Shown: piece by piece, positions 1 through 8,505 of the stretch
Numbering within the stretch: position 1 is the first letter of the stretch
Layout: the number at the start of each line of letters is the position of its first letter
DNA from: an uncultured Clostridia bacterium
GTDB lineage: Bacteria > Bacillota > Clostridia > TANB77 > CAG-508
Direction of reading: 5' to 3'
Assembly (NCBI GenBank): GCA_947631385.1
Contig: CANRLE010000001.1
Coordinates: 1 to 64,000 of the forward strand
DNA length: 64,000 nt
Notes under the pieces: model-generated
What the model saw: the letters and a program-made list of their open reading frames with translations, nothing else
Databases searched by the model: none
What the model was told of the DNA's origin: nothing
Made by a program: the position numbers and the translations under genes

Positions 1-102
1 TTTTACTTAAAAATTGCATTTAATCAATCATTTGCATTTACTTTTTCATAATTGCATTTAATATTTCAATTGACGAACATTATATGCTTGTATTTTTTTA
101 AT

Positions 103-168
103 TTGACAATATTTTATAATTTTATTGTATATTTTTTATTAATATGTTATTATTAATTTGTATATAAT
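103..168 (+). promoter_or_regulatory. Candidate promoter region of lemA-htpX
   Basis: A perfect -35 hexamer TTGACA lies at 103-108, but the best -10 matches (TATATT at 128-133, TATAAT at 163-168) are not at the ideal 17-bp spacing, so the exact start is unclear. A strong AAGGAGGA ribosome site at about 175-182 precedes the lemA ATG at 189. The first 100 bases hold no gene that I can see. Confidence 0.35.
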
Positions 169-188
169 AAGAATAAGGAGGAATTAAC

Positions 189-752
189 ATGATAGGTTGG
201 ATTTTATTAGCTGTTATTGCTGTAGTTGTAATTGCTGTAATTGGAATCTATAATGGTTTAGTTCAGTCAAAAATAAAAGTAGATAATGCTTGGAGCCAAA
301 TCGATGTACAATTGCAAAGAAGATTTGATTTAATTCCAAATTTCATTGAAACAGTTAAGGGTTATATGAATCATGAAAAAGAAACTTTTGAAAAAATAGC
401 ACAACTTAGAACTTCTTGGGCAAATACTCAAAGCGTTTCAGAAAAAGCCGATTTAGATAATCAATTATCAACTGCTTTAAAAACTATTATGGCAGTTTCT
501 GAAAATTATCCAGAATTAAAGGCAAATCAAAATTTTTCTGATTTATCAGAAGAATTAAGAAATACAGAAAATAAAATTTCTTTTTCTAGACAATTTTATA
601 ATGATACTGTAACTATGTATAATACTAAATTACAAGTTTTCCCTTCTAACATTATTGCTGGTATGTTCAATTTTAAAGCTCGTGACTTATTTAAAGCAGA
701 AAGTGATGAAGCTAGAAAAAATGTAAAAGTAGACTTTAGTTCAAATTCATAA
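189..752 (+). CDS. lemA: LemA family protein
   Basis: A 187-residue LemA-family membrane protein. Residues 1-20 form one hydrophobic segment, and the rest is a helical-bundle domain with the family hallmark around residues 33-60 (DNAWSQIDVQLQRRFDLIPN, then ETVKGY). LemA proteins have an extracytoplasmic-N-terminus, single-helix topology and an ill-defined function; they are often encoded next to HtpX-type proteases, as here. The start has an AAGGAGGA ribosome site 7 bases upstream. Length is normal. The gene is followed after 73 bases by htpX on the same strand, so the two are probably co-transcribed and may act together in membrane-protein quality control (inference from context). Confidence 0.93.
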   Translation: MIGWILLAVIAVVVIAVIGIYNGLVQSKIKVDNAWSQIDVQLQRRFDLIPNFIETVKGYMNHEKETFEKIAQLRTSWANTQSVSEKADLDNQLSTALKTIMAVSENYPELKANQNFSDLSEELRNTENKISFSRQFYNDTVTMYNTKLQVFPSNIIAGMFNFKARDLFKAESDEARKNVKVDFSSNS

Positions 753-768
753 TTGTTTTAATATGTAG

Positions 769-796
769 GTGGTTGGAGGTTTGGAACTTCAATCAC
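769..796 (+). other. Intercistronic hairpin between lemA and htpX
   Basis: GTGGTTGGAG (769-778) and CTTCAATCAC (787-796) can form a 10-bp stem with two G-U pairs around an 8-base loop. It sits between the lemA stop and the htpX ribosome site and is followed by a weak T-rich stretch, so it could be an mRNA-processing or stability element or a leaky attenuator. Confidence 0.4.
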
Positions 797-825
797 TTCT
801 ATTTTTAATTAGAAAGGATTGTAAA

Positions 826-1731
826 ATGTTTGAAAATATAAGAAAAAATAAAATAGAATCTGGTGTTATTATTAGTATTTTTATTGTTGTTATTACACTA
901 ATTGTTTATTATGTTTGTCATGCTCTACAACTAGGAACATTATCTATTGTAATTGCACTTATTTTCTCAATAGTTTCTGCCTGGGGTTCCTATTATTACA
1001 GCGATAAAATTGTACTATCAATAAATAAGGCCAGACCTGCTACAAAAGAAGAAGATTTAAAACTTGTAAACATTTTAGATGCTTTAATGGTAACATCTGG
1101 TTTATCAACAAAGCCTAGATTATATGTAGTAGATGACCCACAGCCTAATGCTTTTGCTACTGGAAGAAACCCAGAAAATGCTGTAATTTGTGTAACTACT
1201 GGACTTTTAGAAAAATTAGATTATTATGAACTAGAAGGTGTTGTTGCACATGAATTAAGTCATATTAAAAATTACGATATTCGCCTTAGTTGTGTTGTTT
1301 CAGTTATGGTTGGATTTATTGTTATGATATCTGATATGTTTTCTAGAATTCTATTTTGGGGAGGTCTAGATGATGATAGAGATAATGATAATAATGGCAA
1401 TGCAATTTTAATGGTAATTGGTCTAATTTTTTTAATATTATCTCCTATTTTTGGCTCTTTAATGCAACTTGCTCTTTCAAGGAGAAGAGAATTTTTAGCT
1501 GATAGTACAGCAGTTGAGTTTACTCGTAATCCTGATGGATTAATTTCTGCATTACAAAAGTTAGACGCAGATGATAATCAATTAGCTACTGCCAATAGTG
1601 CAACAGCTAATATGTATATTGTAAATCCTTTTAAAACAAATACTAAAGAAGGTAAGAAAAAATCTTCTAGTATCTGGTCTACTCACCCAAGTATCGAAGA
1701 TAGAATTGAAGCTTTAAGAAATTTAAGATAA
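826..1731 (+). CDS. htpX: HtpX-type M48 zinc metalloprotease
   Basis: A membrane-bound M48B peptidase expected to degrade misfolded membrane proteins at the cytoplasmic face. The zinc site HELSH is near residue 144 (VVAHELSHIKNYD), with a downstream glutamate in the REFLAD segment near residue 227. Two N-terminal hydrophobic helices (about residues 12-60) and two more around residues 155-215 give the usual HtpX topology. The frame is open back to a GTG at 769, but ATG 826 is chosen: it has an AGAAAGGA ribosome site 8 bases upstream, and the extra 19 codons would lie in an intercistronic hairpin. The 301-residue length is typical. It is the second gene of a lemA-htpX unit and converges on tatD. 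Confidence 0.93.
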   Translation: MFENIRKNKIESGVIISIFIVVITLIVYYVCHALQLGTLSIVIALIFSIVSAWGSYYYSDKIVLSINKARPATKEEDLKLVNILDALMVTSGLSTKPRLYVVDDPQPNAFATGRNPENAVICVTTGLLEKLDYYELEGVVAHELSHIKNYDIRLSCVVSVMVGFIVMISDMFSRILFWGGLDDDRDNDNNGNAILMVIGLIFLILSPIFGSLMQLALSRRREFLADSTAVEFTRNPDGLISALQKLDADDNQLATANSATANMYIVNPFKTNTKEGKKKSSSIWSTHPSIEDRIEALRNLR

Positions 1732-1737
1732 AAATTA

Positions 1738-1773
1738 TAAAAAGAAACATTTAGTTTATAATGTTTCTTTTTG
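1738..1773. terminator. Bidirectional terminator between htpX and tatD
   Basis: AAAAGAAACATT and AATGTTTCTTTT form an 11-12 bp stem with A/T flanks on both sides, placed between the convergent htpX and tatD; its right arm overlaps the last codons of tatD. Confidence 0.75.
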
Positions 1774-2550
1774 ATTTATATTAAATATTTTTTCTGCATT
1801 TTGATAAGTTATTTTTGCAATATCTTCTAGCTTCATTTGTTTTACATCTGCAATTTTTTGCGCGATATATATAACATTTCTAGAATCATTCCTTTTTCCT
1901 CGAAAAGGTTCTGGAGATAGATATGGACTATCTGTTTCAATTAAAATTTTATCATCTGGAACCATATTAATAATTTCATCTGCATTTTTAGAATTTTTAA
2001 ATGTAATAGGACCTGCAAAAGAAATATAAAATCCTAGCTTTAATGCCTCCTTTACTAATTCTCGATTAAGAGGACAGCAATGAAAAACTCCTTTTTGTTC
2101 AACTATATGTTCTTTTAGAATTTGGATTGTATCCATAACCGCTTCTCTTGTATGAATAACAATTGGCAATTTTAATTCATTAGCTAGTTCAATTTGTTTA
2201 AAAAAAGCCATCTTTTGCAATTCTTTGTTATTTTGATTCCAATAATAATCTAAACCAATTTCTCCAATAGCCACATTTTTTTTATTTAATTGTGCTATTT
2301 CTTTTATTTCTTCTAACATATTCCACAATTCTTCTTCATTTTGTGGAATATCATTTGGAGAAATACCACATGTAGAATAAATAAAATCATAATTATTTGA
2401 TAAGTCTTGTGCCATTTTAGAGCCTTCTAAACTGTAACCTGCTGAAACTAGTTTAGTAACTCCAGATTTTTTTATCTGCTCAATAATTTCTTCTCTATCC
2501 TCATTAAATTTTTCATCATCTAAATGTGCATGACTATCAAAAAATTCCAT
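1756..2550 (-). CDS. tatD: TatD family metal-dependent DNase
   Basis: A 264-residue TatD-type amidohydrolase-fold hydrolase, expected to act as a metal-dependent 3'-5' exonuclease in the cytoplasm. Metal ligands are all visible: HxH near residue 7 (DSHAHLDDE), Glu in GEIGLDYY near residue 97, His in IVIHTREA near 132, His in VFHCC near 157, and Asp in ETDSPYLSPEP near 208. Length is typical. CGA codes the Arg of the PFRGKRND segment (1900-1902), showing that CGA is an ordinary sense codon here. The start is 9 bases after the acpS stop, so the gene is translated as part of the acpS operon. Confidence 0.94.
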   Translation of the reverse strand: MEFFDSHAHLDDEKFNEDREEIIEQIKKSGVTKLVSAGYSLEGSKMAQDLSNNYDFIYSTCGISPNDIPQNEEELWNMLEEIKEIAQLNKKNVAIGEIGLDYYWNQNNKELQKMAFFKQIELANELKLPIVIHTREAVMDTIQILKEHIVEQKGVFHCCPLNRELVKEALKLGFYISFAGPITFKNSKNADEIINMVPDDKILIETDSPYLSPEPFRGKRNDSRNVIYIAQKIADVKQMKLEDIAKITYQNAEKIFNINQKETL

Positions 2551-2559
2551 GCTAGCCTC

Positions 2560-2940
2560 CTATTTCTTTAATGCAGTTACATTAGCTACTGCATATTCTT
2601 TACAATGTGATATACTTAAATCTATATTTTCTATATTATCTAGATTTACTTTTAATATTTTCAATTGTGGTCTACCTTGTTCATCATTAATTATTTGAAT
2701 ATCTTTCCATGTGATAGAATATTTATCTTTTATTTGTTCTGAAAGTGCTTTAAATGCCGCTTCTTTAGCGGCAAATCTAGCAGCATAATGCTGATACTTT
2801 TGATTTTTTTTACTTTCACAATAGATAATCTCTTCAGGAGTAAATACTCTTTCTATAAATGTTTTCCCTGTTTTTGGGTCTTCTATACTATTTTTAATTC
2901 TTTCTATTTCAATAATATCTGTACCACAACAAACTTTCAT
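2560..2940 (-). CDS. acpS: Holo-[acyl-carrier-protein] synthase AcpS
   Basis: AcpS transfers 4'-phosphopantetheine from CoA to the serine of apo-ACP, activating it for fatty-acid synthesis. The 126-residue protein has both signatures of the family: GTDIIEIERI near residues 6-15 with the magnesium-binding Asp, and FAAKEAAFKAL near residues 56-66 with the catalytic Glu. It lies 12 bases downstream of an unknown membrane-anchored protein and 9 bases upstream of tatD on the same strand. Nothing is unusual about it. Confidence 0.95.
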   Translation of the reverse strand: MKVCCGTDIIEIERIKNSIEDPKTGKTFIERVFTPEEIIYCESKKNQKYQHYAARFAAKEAAFKALSEQIKDKYSITWKDIQIINDEQGRPQLKILKVNLDNIENIDLSISHCKEYAVANVTALKK

Positions 2941-2952
2941 GATATTCCCCTT

Positions 2953-4191
2953 TTACCATTCCTTTTTAATGAACATTACTAAATTTAACAGATTAATGAC
3001 AAGTGATACTAATAAAATAACTGCTGTAATAATTGTAAATTTTCTATCTTTCTCTATATTTAATTCTTTATACAAAATATCATATTTACTTTTTACTTCA
3101 GCATATAATTTATCCAACTCTAAAACATCTTGTAATTTATCATTTAATAATGTGCCTGTTTCATCATCTGTAATTTCTTGTATCCATAAGTTTTTAGTAA
3201 AATCAACGAATTTTTTTCTTGCTCTTTTTATTTTGGTAATATCTTTGAATTCTAATTCAATTTTCTTTAAATAGATTTTTTTATACAAATTAAATAAATA
3301 TGTATATAAATATTGGTTTTCATATTCTTCTGGGAGTATTGTATAATTGTTCATATCTTTACTAGAAGAAAATAATGTCATTGCTAATTTAGTTAACCCT
3401 AATTTAGCATATTTCCATTTAGAAAATGTTTCTATCTTTTCATATTCATAATCTCTATTATTATCTGCTGGTAAAATGTTTGCATATTTGATAAAATGAT
3501 ATTGTATTTTATCAAAATTATTAACACTATTCCATGCCTCTTGGTCAATACACACATATGAATATGTTAAAAATCTTTCTGTATCTATATTCAATTTTGT
3601 TGCTTCAAAATTTGAACCAGTAATGTTATAAATAAATTCTCTAAAAGTTTTGGTGTCAGCAAAACTATCTGTTTGAATTCGAATATTATCATAATTCTCC
3701 AAATTTGCTAACTCATTATTTATATCTTTAAATTTGTAATTAAAATTTAATACATTTGAGAAATCAGAATAATCCCCTATGTTTGTTTTCATTAATAAAA
3801 AGCAAATTCCTGTATTAAAACATACTATTTCTATTTTTTGTATATTGAAAAAGATGCCACTATTATGTTCTAATTTTCCTTGTATATCCTTTTGTAATTG
3901 ATATTCAAAAATATTACATGGATTTTTGGCAAGGATAGCTGCTCTCGTTTCAATTGGTAATTCTTCTAGTTTTCGTATTTTATTGCTACCGTAACTAAAA
4001 CTAGAAAATAAAAATTCTCTAATTTTAGGCAAAAAGTATTTATATAATTTCAAGTCTTTTTCCTTTTGAAATACTTTAAGATTACAATTTTGGTCTCTTA
4101 GCATTTTCATTAAATACCTTTGATATTTTCCTTCTCTTATGACATATGGATGTATAAAATAAGTGTATTGATAGTTCGTCTTTAGTTCCAT
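2953..4191 (-). CDS. Hypothetical protein with C-terminal membrane helix
   Basis: A 412-residue protein of no family that I recognise. Most of it looks soluble and is rich in aromatic, Asn and Lys residues; a helical, probably coiled stretch (about residues 310-385) leads to a single hydrophobic helix at 388-408 (ITAVILLVSLVINLLNLVMF) followed by KKEW. This gives a tail-anchored topology with the bulk in the cytoplasm. There is no signal peptide. It starts 13 bases downstream of the WG-repeat gene and is followed 12 bases later by acpS, so all four genes (WG, this one, acpS, tatD) look like one operon. Confidence 0.75.
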   Translation of the reverse strand: MELKTNYQYTYFIHPYVIREGKYQRYLMKMLRDQNCNLKVFQKEKDLKLYKYFLPKIREFLFSSFSYGSNKIRKLEELPIETRAAILAKNPCNIFEYQLQKDIQGKLEHNSGIFFNIQKIEIVCFNTGICFLLMKTNIGDYSDFSNVLNFNYKFKDINNELANLENYDNIRIQTDSFADTKTFREFIYNITGSNFEATKLNIDTERFLTYSYVCIDQEAWNSVNNFDKIQYHFIKYANILPADNNRDYEYEKIETFSKWKYAKLGLTKLAMTLFSSSKDMNNYTILPEEYENQYLYTYLFNLYKKIYLKKIELEFKDITKIKRARKKFVDFTKNLWIQEITDDETGTLLNDKLQDVLELDKLYAEVKSKYDILYKELNIEKDRKFTIITAVILLVSLVINLLNLVMFIKKEW

Positions 4192-4204
4192 TTTTAACCC
4201 TTCC

Positions 4205-5725
4205 TTATAATTTATTATAATAATTCATATTTATATCTTTTCCTAAATGCCATCTTCCAATAAAATCAATTTTCAAATAGTCTTCTAAATCGTATGTTGG
4301 TTCTTGTACAACCTTTCCTTTCTCATCAATTGAACCCCATTTTCCATCTTTTTTTATTCCAGCATATCCATAACTGTTCTGATCTGTTACATCATCATAT
4401 TGATAGTCTACAACAACTTTTCCATTTTTATCAACAAATCCGTATTTTCCATCTTTTTTGCTCTTGAATAAAGTGTTACTAGTTTGAATATCAGTTACTT
4501 TCTTTTCTTCAAATTTGAAATTGTAATACTTATACTCTTCTCCTTGTTTTAATTCTATATATCCTTTTTCATCATTTAAATCTATTAAAAGTCCTGTTTG
4601 ACGAACATTAAATGCATTGTCAATTATATCATTGTTATAGTCTTCTTTTTCTGCTAAGTAAATATCTGCTTTTTCATTATATGAAATAGCTGTGTAGTTA
4701 GCTTCCATTTTGCTATTTTTTTGTATATCTATTATTCCATATTTTCCATCTTGCTTTGCAATTAAAATTCCTGTTTTAGCTTCTTTTAAATCCTCATAAC
4801 TTGGCTCAATAATTACTTCTCCTAATAAATTCATCACGCCATATTTTCCACCAGCAGTATAAATAATTCCACTATCTGCATTTTTTAATATAGCTTTTAT
4901 TTCATCAAATCCTTCTGTTAACAGCTCTTGTCCACCTTTTTTTACTAATAGTTCTTTTCCTTCTTGTTTTACAACATATGTATCATTTCCATATACTTTT
5001 TCTATACCATCATATTTTGCTTCTAAAATTATTTGGTTAGAATAATCAACTATTCCGTATTTTTCATTTTCGCCTTTAACTATAAAGCCACTTTTATCGT
5101 CTTTTCCTAAATTTGAGATGTCATAATATTCAGGAGCAATAACTTGTTTTCCTTCATTATTAAGAACTCCATATTTTCCGTCTTTTTTTACTTTTAATGC
5201 ATTTTCTATTCCTTCAATTGCTGTTATTTCTTCATATTGGCAACTTGCTAATTCTTTTCCTGATAAGTTTATTAAACCTTTTTTTCCATCTTTTTCTACT
5301 TTTAAAACATTTTCTTCATACCAAATATTATTATTTATGTCATGATTAGAAATAGCTTCAATTTGCTCATATTGTGTAAAAATTTCTTCATTTTTACTAT
5401 TCAATGCTTTTGTTTTGTATGTTCCTGTTTCATAATCTACATCATAAACACATAAAAATACATCATTTTTGCTACTTGGTACAATAATCATCTCTGAATA
5501 AGAAGGGTCTATTATTATATTTCCACTTGAATCTATAACCCCCCATTTGTTGTTTTGAAATATTGCTGCATAATCTTTGCTTGATATTTTTGTCTGTGCT
5601 TTTTCTTTGGTTAAGATTCCTTGTATTATGAATACAAACATGATAACTACTATAATAGCTATGATGAATGCTAATACCTTTTTAAAGTTTAATTTTGGCT
5701 CTTCGTATCTTTTTCCTTTGCCCAT
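4205..5725 (-). CDS. WG-repeat (KWG-type) surface or periplasm-facing protein
   Basis: About 506 residues with a short basic N-terminus, one membrane helix at roughly residues 16-38 (FIIAIIVVIMFVFIIQGIL) and then about nine WG/KWG-type repeats, each like DGKYGVLNNEGKQVIAPEY, arranged as a beta-rich repeat array to the C-terminus. Such proteins are usually extracytoplasmic and of unknown role, probably in binding. The frame is open to an ATG at 5776, but ATG 5725 is chosen because AGAGGAGGG lies just upstream and the first 17 codons of the longer version are untypical. It heads the operon with the unknown gene, acpS and tatD. Confidence 0.85.
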   Translation of the reverse strand: MGKGKRYEEPKLNFKKVLAFIIAIIVVIMFVFIIQGILTKEKAQTKISSKDYAAIFQNNKWGVIDSSGNIIIDPSYSEMIIVPSSKNDVFLCVYDVDYETGTYKTKALNSKNEEIFTQYEQIEAISNHDINNNIWYEENVLKVEKDGKKGLINLSGKELASCQYEEITAIEGIENALKVKKDGKYGVLNNEGKQVIAPEYYDISNLGKDDKSGFIVKGENEKYGIVDYSNQIILEAKYDGIEKVYGNDTYVVKQEGKELLVKKGGQELLTEGFDEIKAILKNADSGIIYTAGGKYGVMNLLGEVIIEPSYEDLKEAKTGILIAKQDGKYGIIDIQKNSKMEANYTAISYNEKADIYLAEKEDYNNDIIDNAFNVRQTGLLIDLNDEKGYIELKQGEEYKYYNFKFEEKKVTDIQTSNTLFKSKKDGKYGFVDKNGKVVVDYQYDDVTDQNSYGYAGIKKDGKWGSIDEKGKVVQEPTYDLEDYLKIDFIGRWHLGKDINMNYYNKL

Positions 5726-5807
5726 TTTAGCCCTCCTCTTTTCCCATAATATATCATAAAAAGACATTTGTTTCAATAGAAAAAATCAAACTTCACAAAA
5801 TAATAAT

Positions 5808-5837
5808 CCCACTGCATAACAATTGTAATACAGTGGG
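5808..5837 (-). terminator. Terminator after the ABC transporter operon
   Basis: CCCACTG (5808-5814) pairs with CAGTGGG (5831-5837); on the minus strand the hairpin is followed by an A/T-rich tail. It lies just after the substrate-binding protein stop codon. Confidence 0.6.
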
Positions 5838-5849
5838 AAAAATTATTTT

Positions 5850-6857
5850 TTATTTTATTGCCTGTTTTGCATATTTATTATTAATAATTTTTTCATATGG
5901 TGCACTCTGCTTTAATTCTCCTGCTAATGTCATAACTTCTTCTAGTCTATTATAAGATTCTTCTTTTAGAACTGGAGTATCATTCCATGCATCAATATCT
6001 TTATAGTTTTGAATTACAGTTGCCAATAGTTCTACATCCGTATCTGGGAAAAAACTTTGAATTGCTTCTGCAATTTCTTTTGAACTATGTTCTTTGACCC
6101 ATTGTTGTCCTTTATAAATGGCATTTGTAAATTTTTGTATAGTATCTTCGTTTTGCTCAATATAACTTTTCTTAGCAAAATATGCTGTATAAGGAATTTC
6201 ACCAGCAGCCTCACCAACAGATGCTACTACATATCCTTTGCCCTGATTTTCTGTCATAGATGCTGTTGGTTCAAATAATGTTACATAGTCTGCATTACCA
6301 CTTGCAAAAGCACCTGCCATTAAATCAAATTTGATACTATCATCTAATACAGCATCAGTTTGTGGATTAATACCATTTTTCTTCAACACATATTCTAATG
6401 TCATATATGGTACTCCACCTTTTCTTCCCGGAATAATAGTTTTTCCTTTTAAATCTTGCCAGCTAAAATTATCTGTTTTATGTCTGGCTACTAAAAATGA
6501 ACCATCTTTTTTAGTCATTTGTGCAAATACTTGTGTATAATCTTCTTTTCCTTCATTGTAAACATAGATAGATGCTTCTGGACCAGCAAATCCTATTTCA
6601 CATTGATTTGCCAAAACTGCTGTCATAACTGCATCTGCTCCCTGCCCTGTGGTAAGTTCTATATTCATTCCATTTTCTTTGAAATAGCCATTGTTAATTG
6701 CTACATATTGTGGAGCATAGAAAACAGAACGTGTTACTTCATTAACTTGAATAGTTTTTAATTCTTCTTGGTTTTTATTTTGCTGATTTAAAATTATTCC
6801 TACTATACTAACTAAAACAGCAAGAACTATTATTGGTATAATAATTTTCTTTTTCAA
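5850..6857 (-). CDS. ABC transporter substrate-binding protein (NMT1/SsuA/ThiY type)
   Basis: A 335-residue periplasmic-binding-protein-like receptor for an importer of small organic solutes such as sulfonates, taurine or thiamine-pyrimidine precursors. Hallmarks of the NMT1/THI5-like fold are APQYVAINNGYFKENGM near residues 48-65, the TGQGADAVMTAVLANQCEIGF segment pattern at 69-90 and GAFASGNADYVTLFEP near 182-197. The N-terminus is a clear export segment (residues 1-24), but there is no Cys in it, so this is not a lipoprotein; it may stay anchored by an uncleaved helix, which is unusual for a Gram-positive receptor. It is the last gene of an ATPase-permease-receptor operon. The substrate cannot be told from sequence. 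Confidence 0.87.
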   Translation of the reverse strand: MKKKIIIPIIVLAVLVSIVGIILNQQNKNQEELKTIQVNEVTRSVFYAPQYVAINNGYFKENGMNIELTTGQGADAVMTAVLANQCEIGFAGPEASIYVYNEGKEDYTQVFAQMTKKDGSFLVARHKTDNFSWQDLKGKTIIPGRKGGVPYMTLEYVLKKNGINPQTDAVLDDSIKFDLMAGAFASGNADYVTLFEPTASMTENQGKGYVVASVGEAAGEIPYTAYFAKKSYIEQNEDTIQKFTNAIYKGQQWVKEHSSKEIAEAIQSFFPDTDVELLATVIQNYKDIDAWNDTPVLKEESYNRLEEVMTLAGELKQSAPYEKIINNKYAKQAIK

Positions 6858-6869
6858 AATTTTTCCTCC

Positions 6870-7677
6870 TTATCTAAATTTTTTTGAATGTAGGATAAAT
6901 TTTTCTAATACTAATACTGCCGCATACATAACACCTGCCACTATTCCTAGAATAATAACACTCGTCATAACCAAATCTAATTTAAATACTTGACCTCCAT
7001 ATACAATAAGATAGCCAAGACCTGCCTTTGATACTAAAAATTCTCCTGATATTACACCAACTAGTGAAAGTCCTATGTTTACTTTCAAAGAGTTGATAAA
7101 TGTAGATAAATTAGCAGGTATTACAATTTTGGTTAAAATTTGCCATTTTGAAGCTCTAAATGTTCTTGCCATTTTTATAACTTCTTTATCTGTTTTTAAA
7201 AATCCATTTAAATTTTCTAGAATAGTTACAATTAAAGAAATAGCAACTGCCATTACTATGATAGCTGGTGTTCCTGCTCCTACCCATATTATTATGACTG
7301 GTCCGCAATGCTACTTTAGGCAAACTATTCAATACTACTAGATAAGGTTCTGCTACTTTTGAGAGAAAATCTGACCACCATAAAATTATTGCAATCAATA
7401 TTCCAAGTCCTGTTCCTAATAAAAATCCTACTATGGTTTCATAAATAGTAACTCCCATGTGTTTAATCAAGTCATTAGAACTTAAATTCATAAAAGTTGC
7501 CCATATTCTACTCGGTTGGCTCATGATGAAACTATCTATTATTTTTCGATCAGCCAATACCTCCCATATTACCAAAAAACCTACTAATATTGCTATTTGT
7601 GTCAAACATATTAGACATTGTTTTTGTCTTTTACTTTTTAAATATTGTTTTCGTTCTTTTGATATTTGTCTATTCAT
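6870..7677 (-). CDS. ABC transporter permease, +1 frameshift at CGGA
   Basis: A 268-residue binding-protein-dependent permease (SsuC/TauC type) once a single C at about 7305 is skipped. The first part (7677-7306) carries two helices and runs to VLNSLPKVAL; the second part (7304-6870) continues GPVIIIWVGAGTPAII, the conserved EAA-loop region, and ends normally. In the zero frame the CGG would be Arg and reading stops 40 codons later at 7186. Total length is exactly right after removal of one base. ATG 7677 overlaps the stop of the upstream ATPase gene (ATGAATAG), indicating translational coupling. The alternative is a true pseudogene, which the intact remainder argues against. Confidence 0.85.
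7302..7308 (-). other. +1 frameshift site TTG-CGG-A (ABC permease)
   Basis: Read on the minus strand the context is GCA TTG CGG ACC. Skipping the C gives GCA TTG GGA CCA (Ala-Leu-Gly-Pro), which restores the permease. CGG is in the zero frame. Confidence 0.85.
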
Positions 7678-8437
7678 CAACTCCAAGCTCCTTCCATAAT
7701 GTATTAAAATATTGGCTAAATTTAGGACTTTCTCGGCAGTTTAATGGATTTCGATTTTCAATATTAAATTCAATTTTATGGATGTCTTTTACACTTCCCG
7801 GTCTTGCATTTAATACAATAACTCTATCTGACATACTAATTGCTTCAGAAATATCGTGTGTTACCATTATTGTAGTAATATGTTCTTCTCGCAAAATATT
7901 ATAGATATCATTTGTTACCATTATTCTAGTTTGATAATCTAAAGCTGAAAAGGCTTCATCTAATAGTAGAATTTTTGGTTTAACTGCTAATGTTCTAATA
8001 AGTGCTGCTCTTTGCCTCATTCCTCCAGATAATTCTGATGGATATTTGTCCTTAAAGTCATATAAGTCATATTTTTTTAGTAATTCTTCTACATATGCTT
8101 TTGTTTCTTTGTTTTTGTTTCTTTTTATGTCTAACCCAAACATTGTATTGCTTAAAATATTTCTCCATTCTAACAGACAATCTCTTTGTAACATATATCC
8201 TACTTTTGGCGAGATTCCTTCTACTTTTTCTCCTTCTATGTAAATCTCACCTGATGTTTTGTCTTCTAAACCTGCTATTATAGAAAGTAATGTTGATTTT
8301 CCACACCCACTTGGACCTATAATACTGACAAATTCTCCCTTTTCTACTTTAAATGTAATATTTTTAAGTGCTAGTATTTCGCCTTCTTTACTTTGGTATT
8401 TTTTGCTTATATTTTTTACTTCTAGTATTTTTTCCAT
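7670..8437 (-). CDS. ABC transporter ATP-binding protein (SsuB/TauB type)
   Basis: A 255-residue ATPase that drives the importer. Walker A GPSGCGKST is near residue 38, the Q-loop MLQRD near 84, the signature LSGGMRQRAALIRTLA near 137, Walker B ILLLDEAFSALD near 160 and the switch His in MVTHD near 193. The MLQRDCLLEWRN Q-loop segment is typical of the nitrate/taurine/sulfonate subfamily. ATG 8437 is chosen over an ATG six codons upstream because AAGGAGGAAGATA directly precedes it. It is the first gene of the operon and its stop overlaps the permease start. Only 68 bases separate it from the upstream Rpn gene, leaving no room for a TPP or similar riboswitch. Confidence 0.93.
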   Translation of the reverse strand: MEKILEVKNISKKYQSKEGEILALKNITFKVEKGEFVSIIGPSGCGKSTLLSIIAGLEDKTSGEIYIEGEKVEGISPKVGYMLQRDCLLEWRNILSNTMFGLDIKRNKNKETKAYVEELLKKYDLYDFKDKYPSELSGGMRQRAALIRTLAVKPKILLLDEAFSALDYQTRIMVTNDIYNILREEHITTIMVTHDISEAISMSDRVIVLNARPGSVKDIHKIEFNIENRNPLNCRESPKFSQYFNTLWKELGVDE

Positions 8438-8505
8438 TATCTTCCTCCTTGTCATTTATCCTATTGTATTTTATGTTAAATTACCAAAAAAAGTGCGAAA
8501 ATTGT

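Noticed and set aside
8438..8505. TPP or SAM riboswitch before the ABC operon
   Set aside because: The gap to the upstream gene is 68 bases with no conserved riboswitch core.
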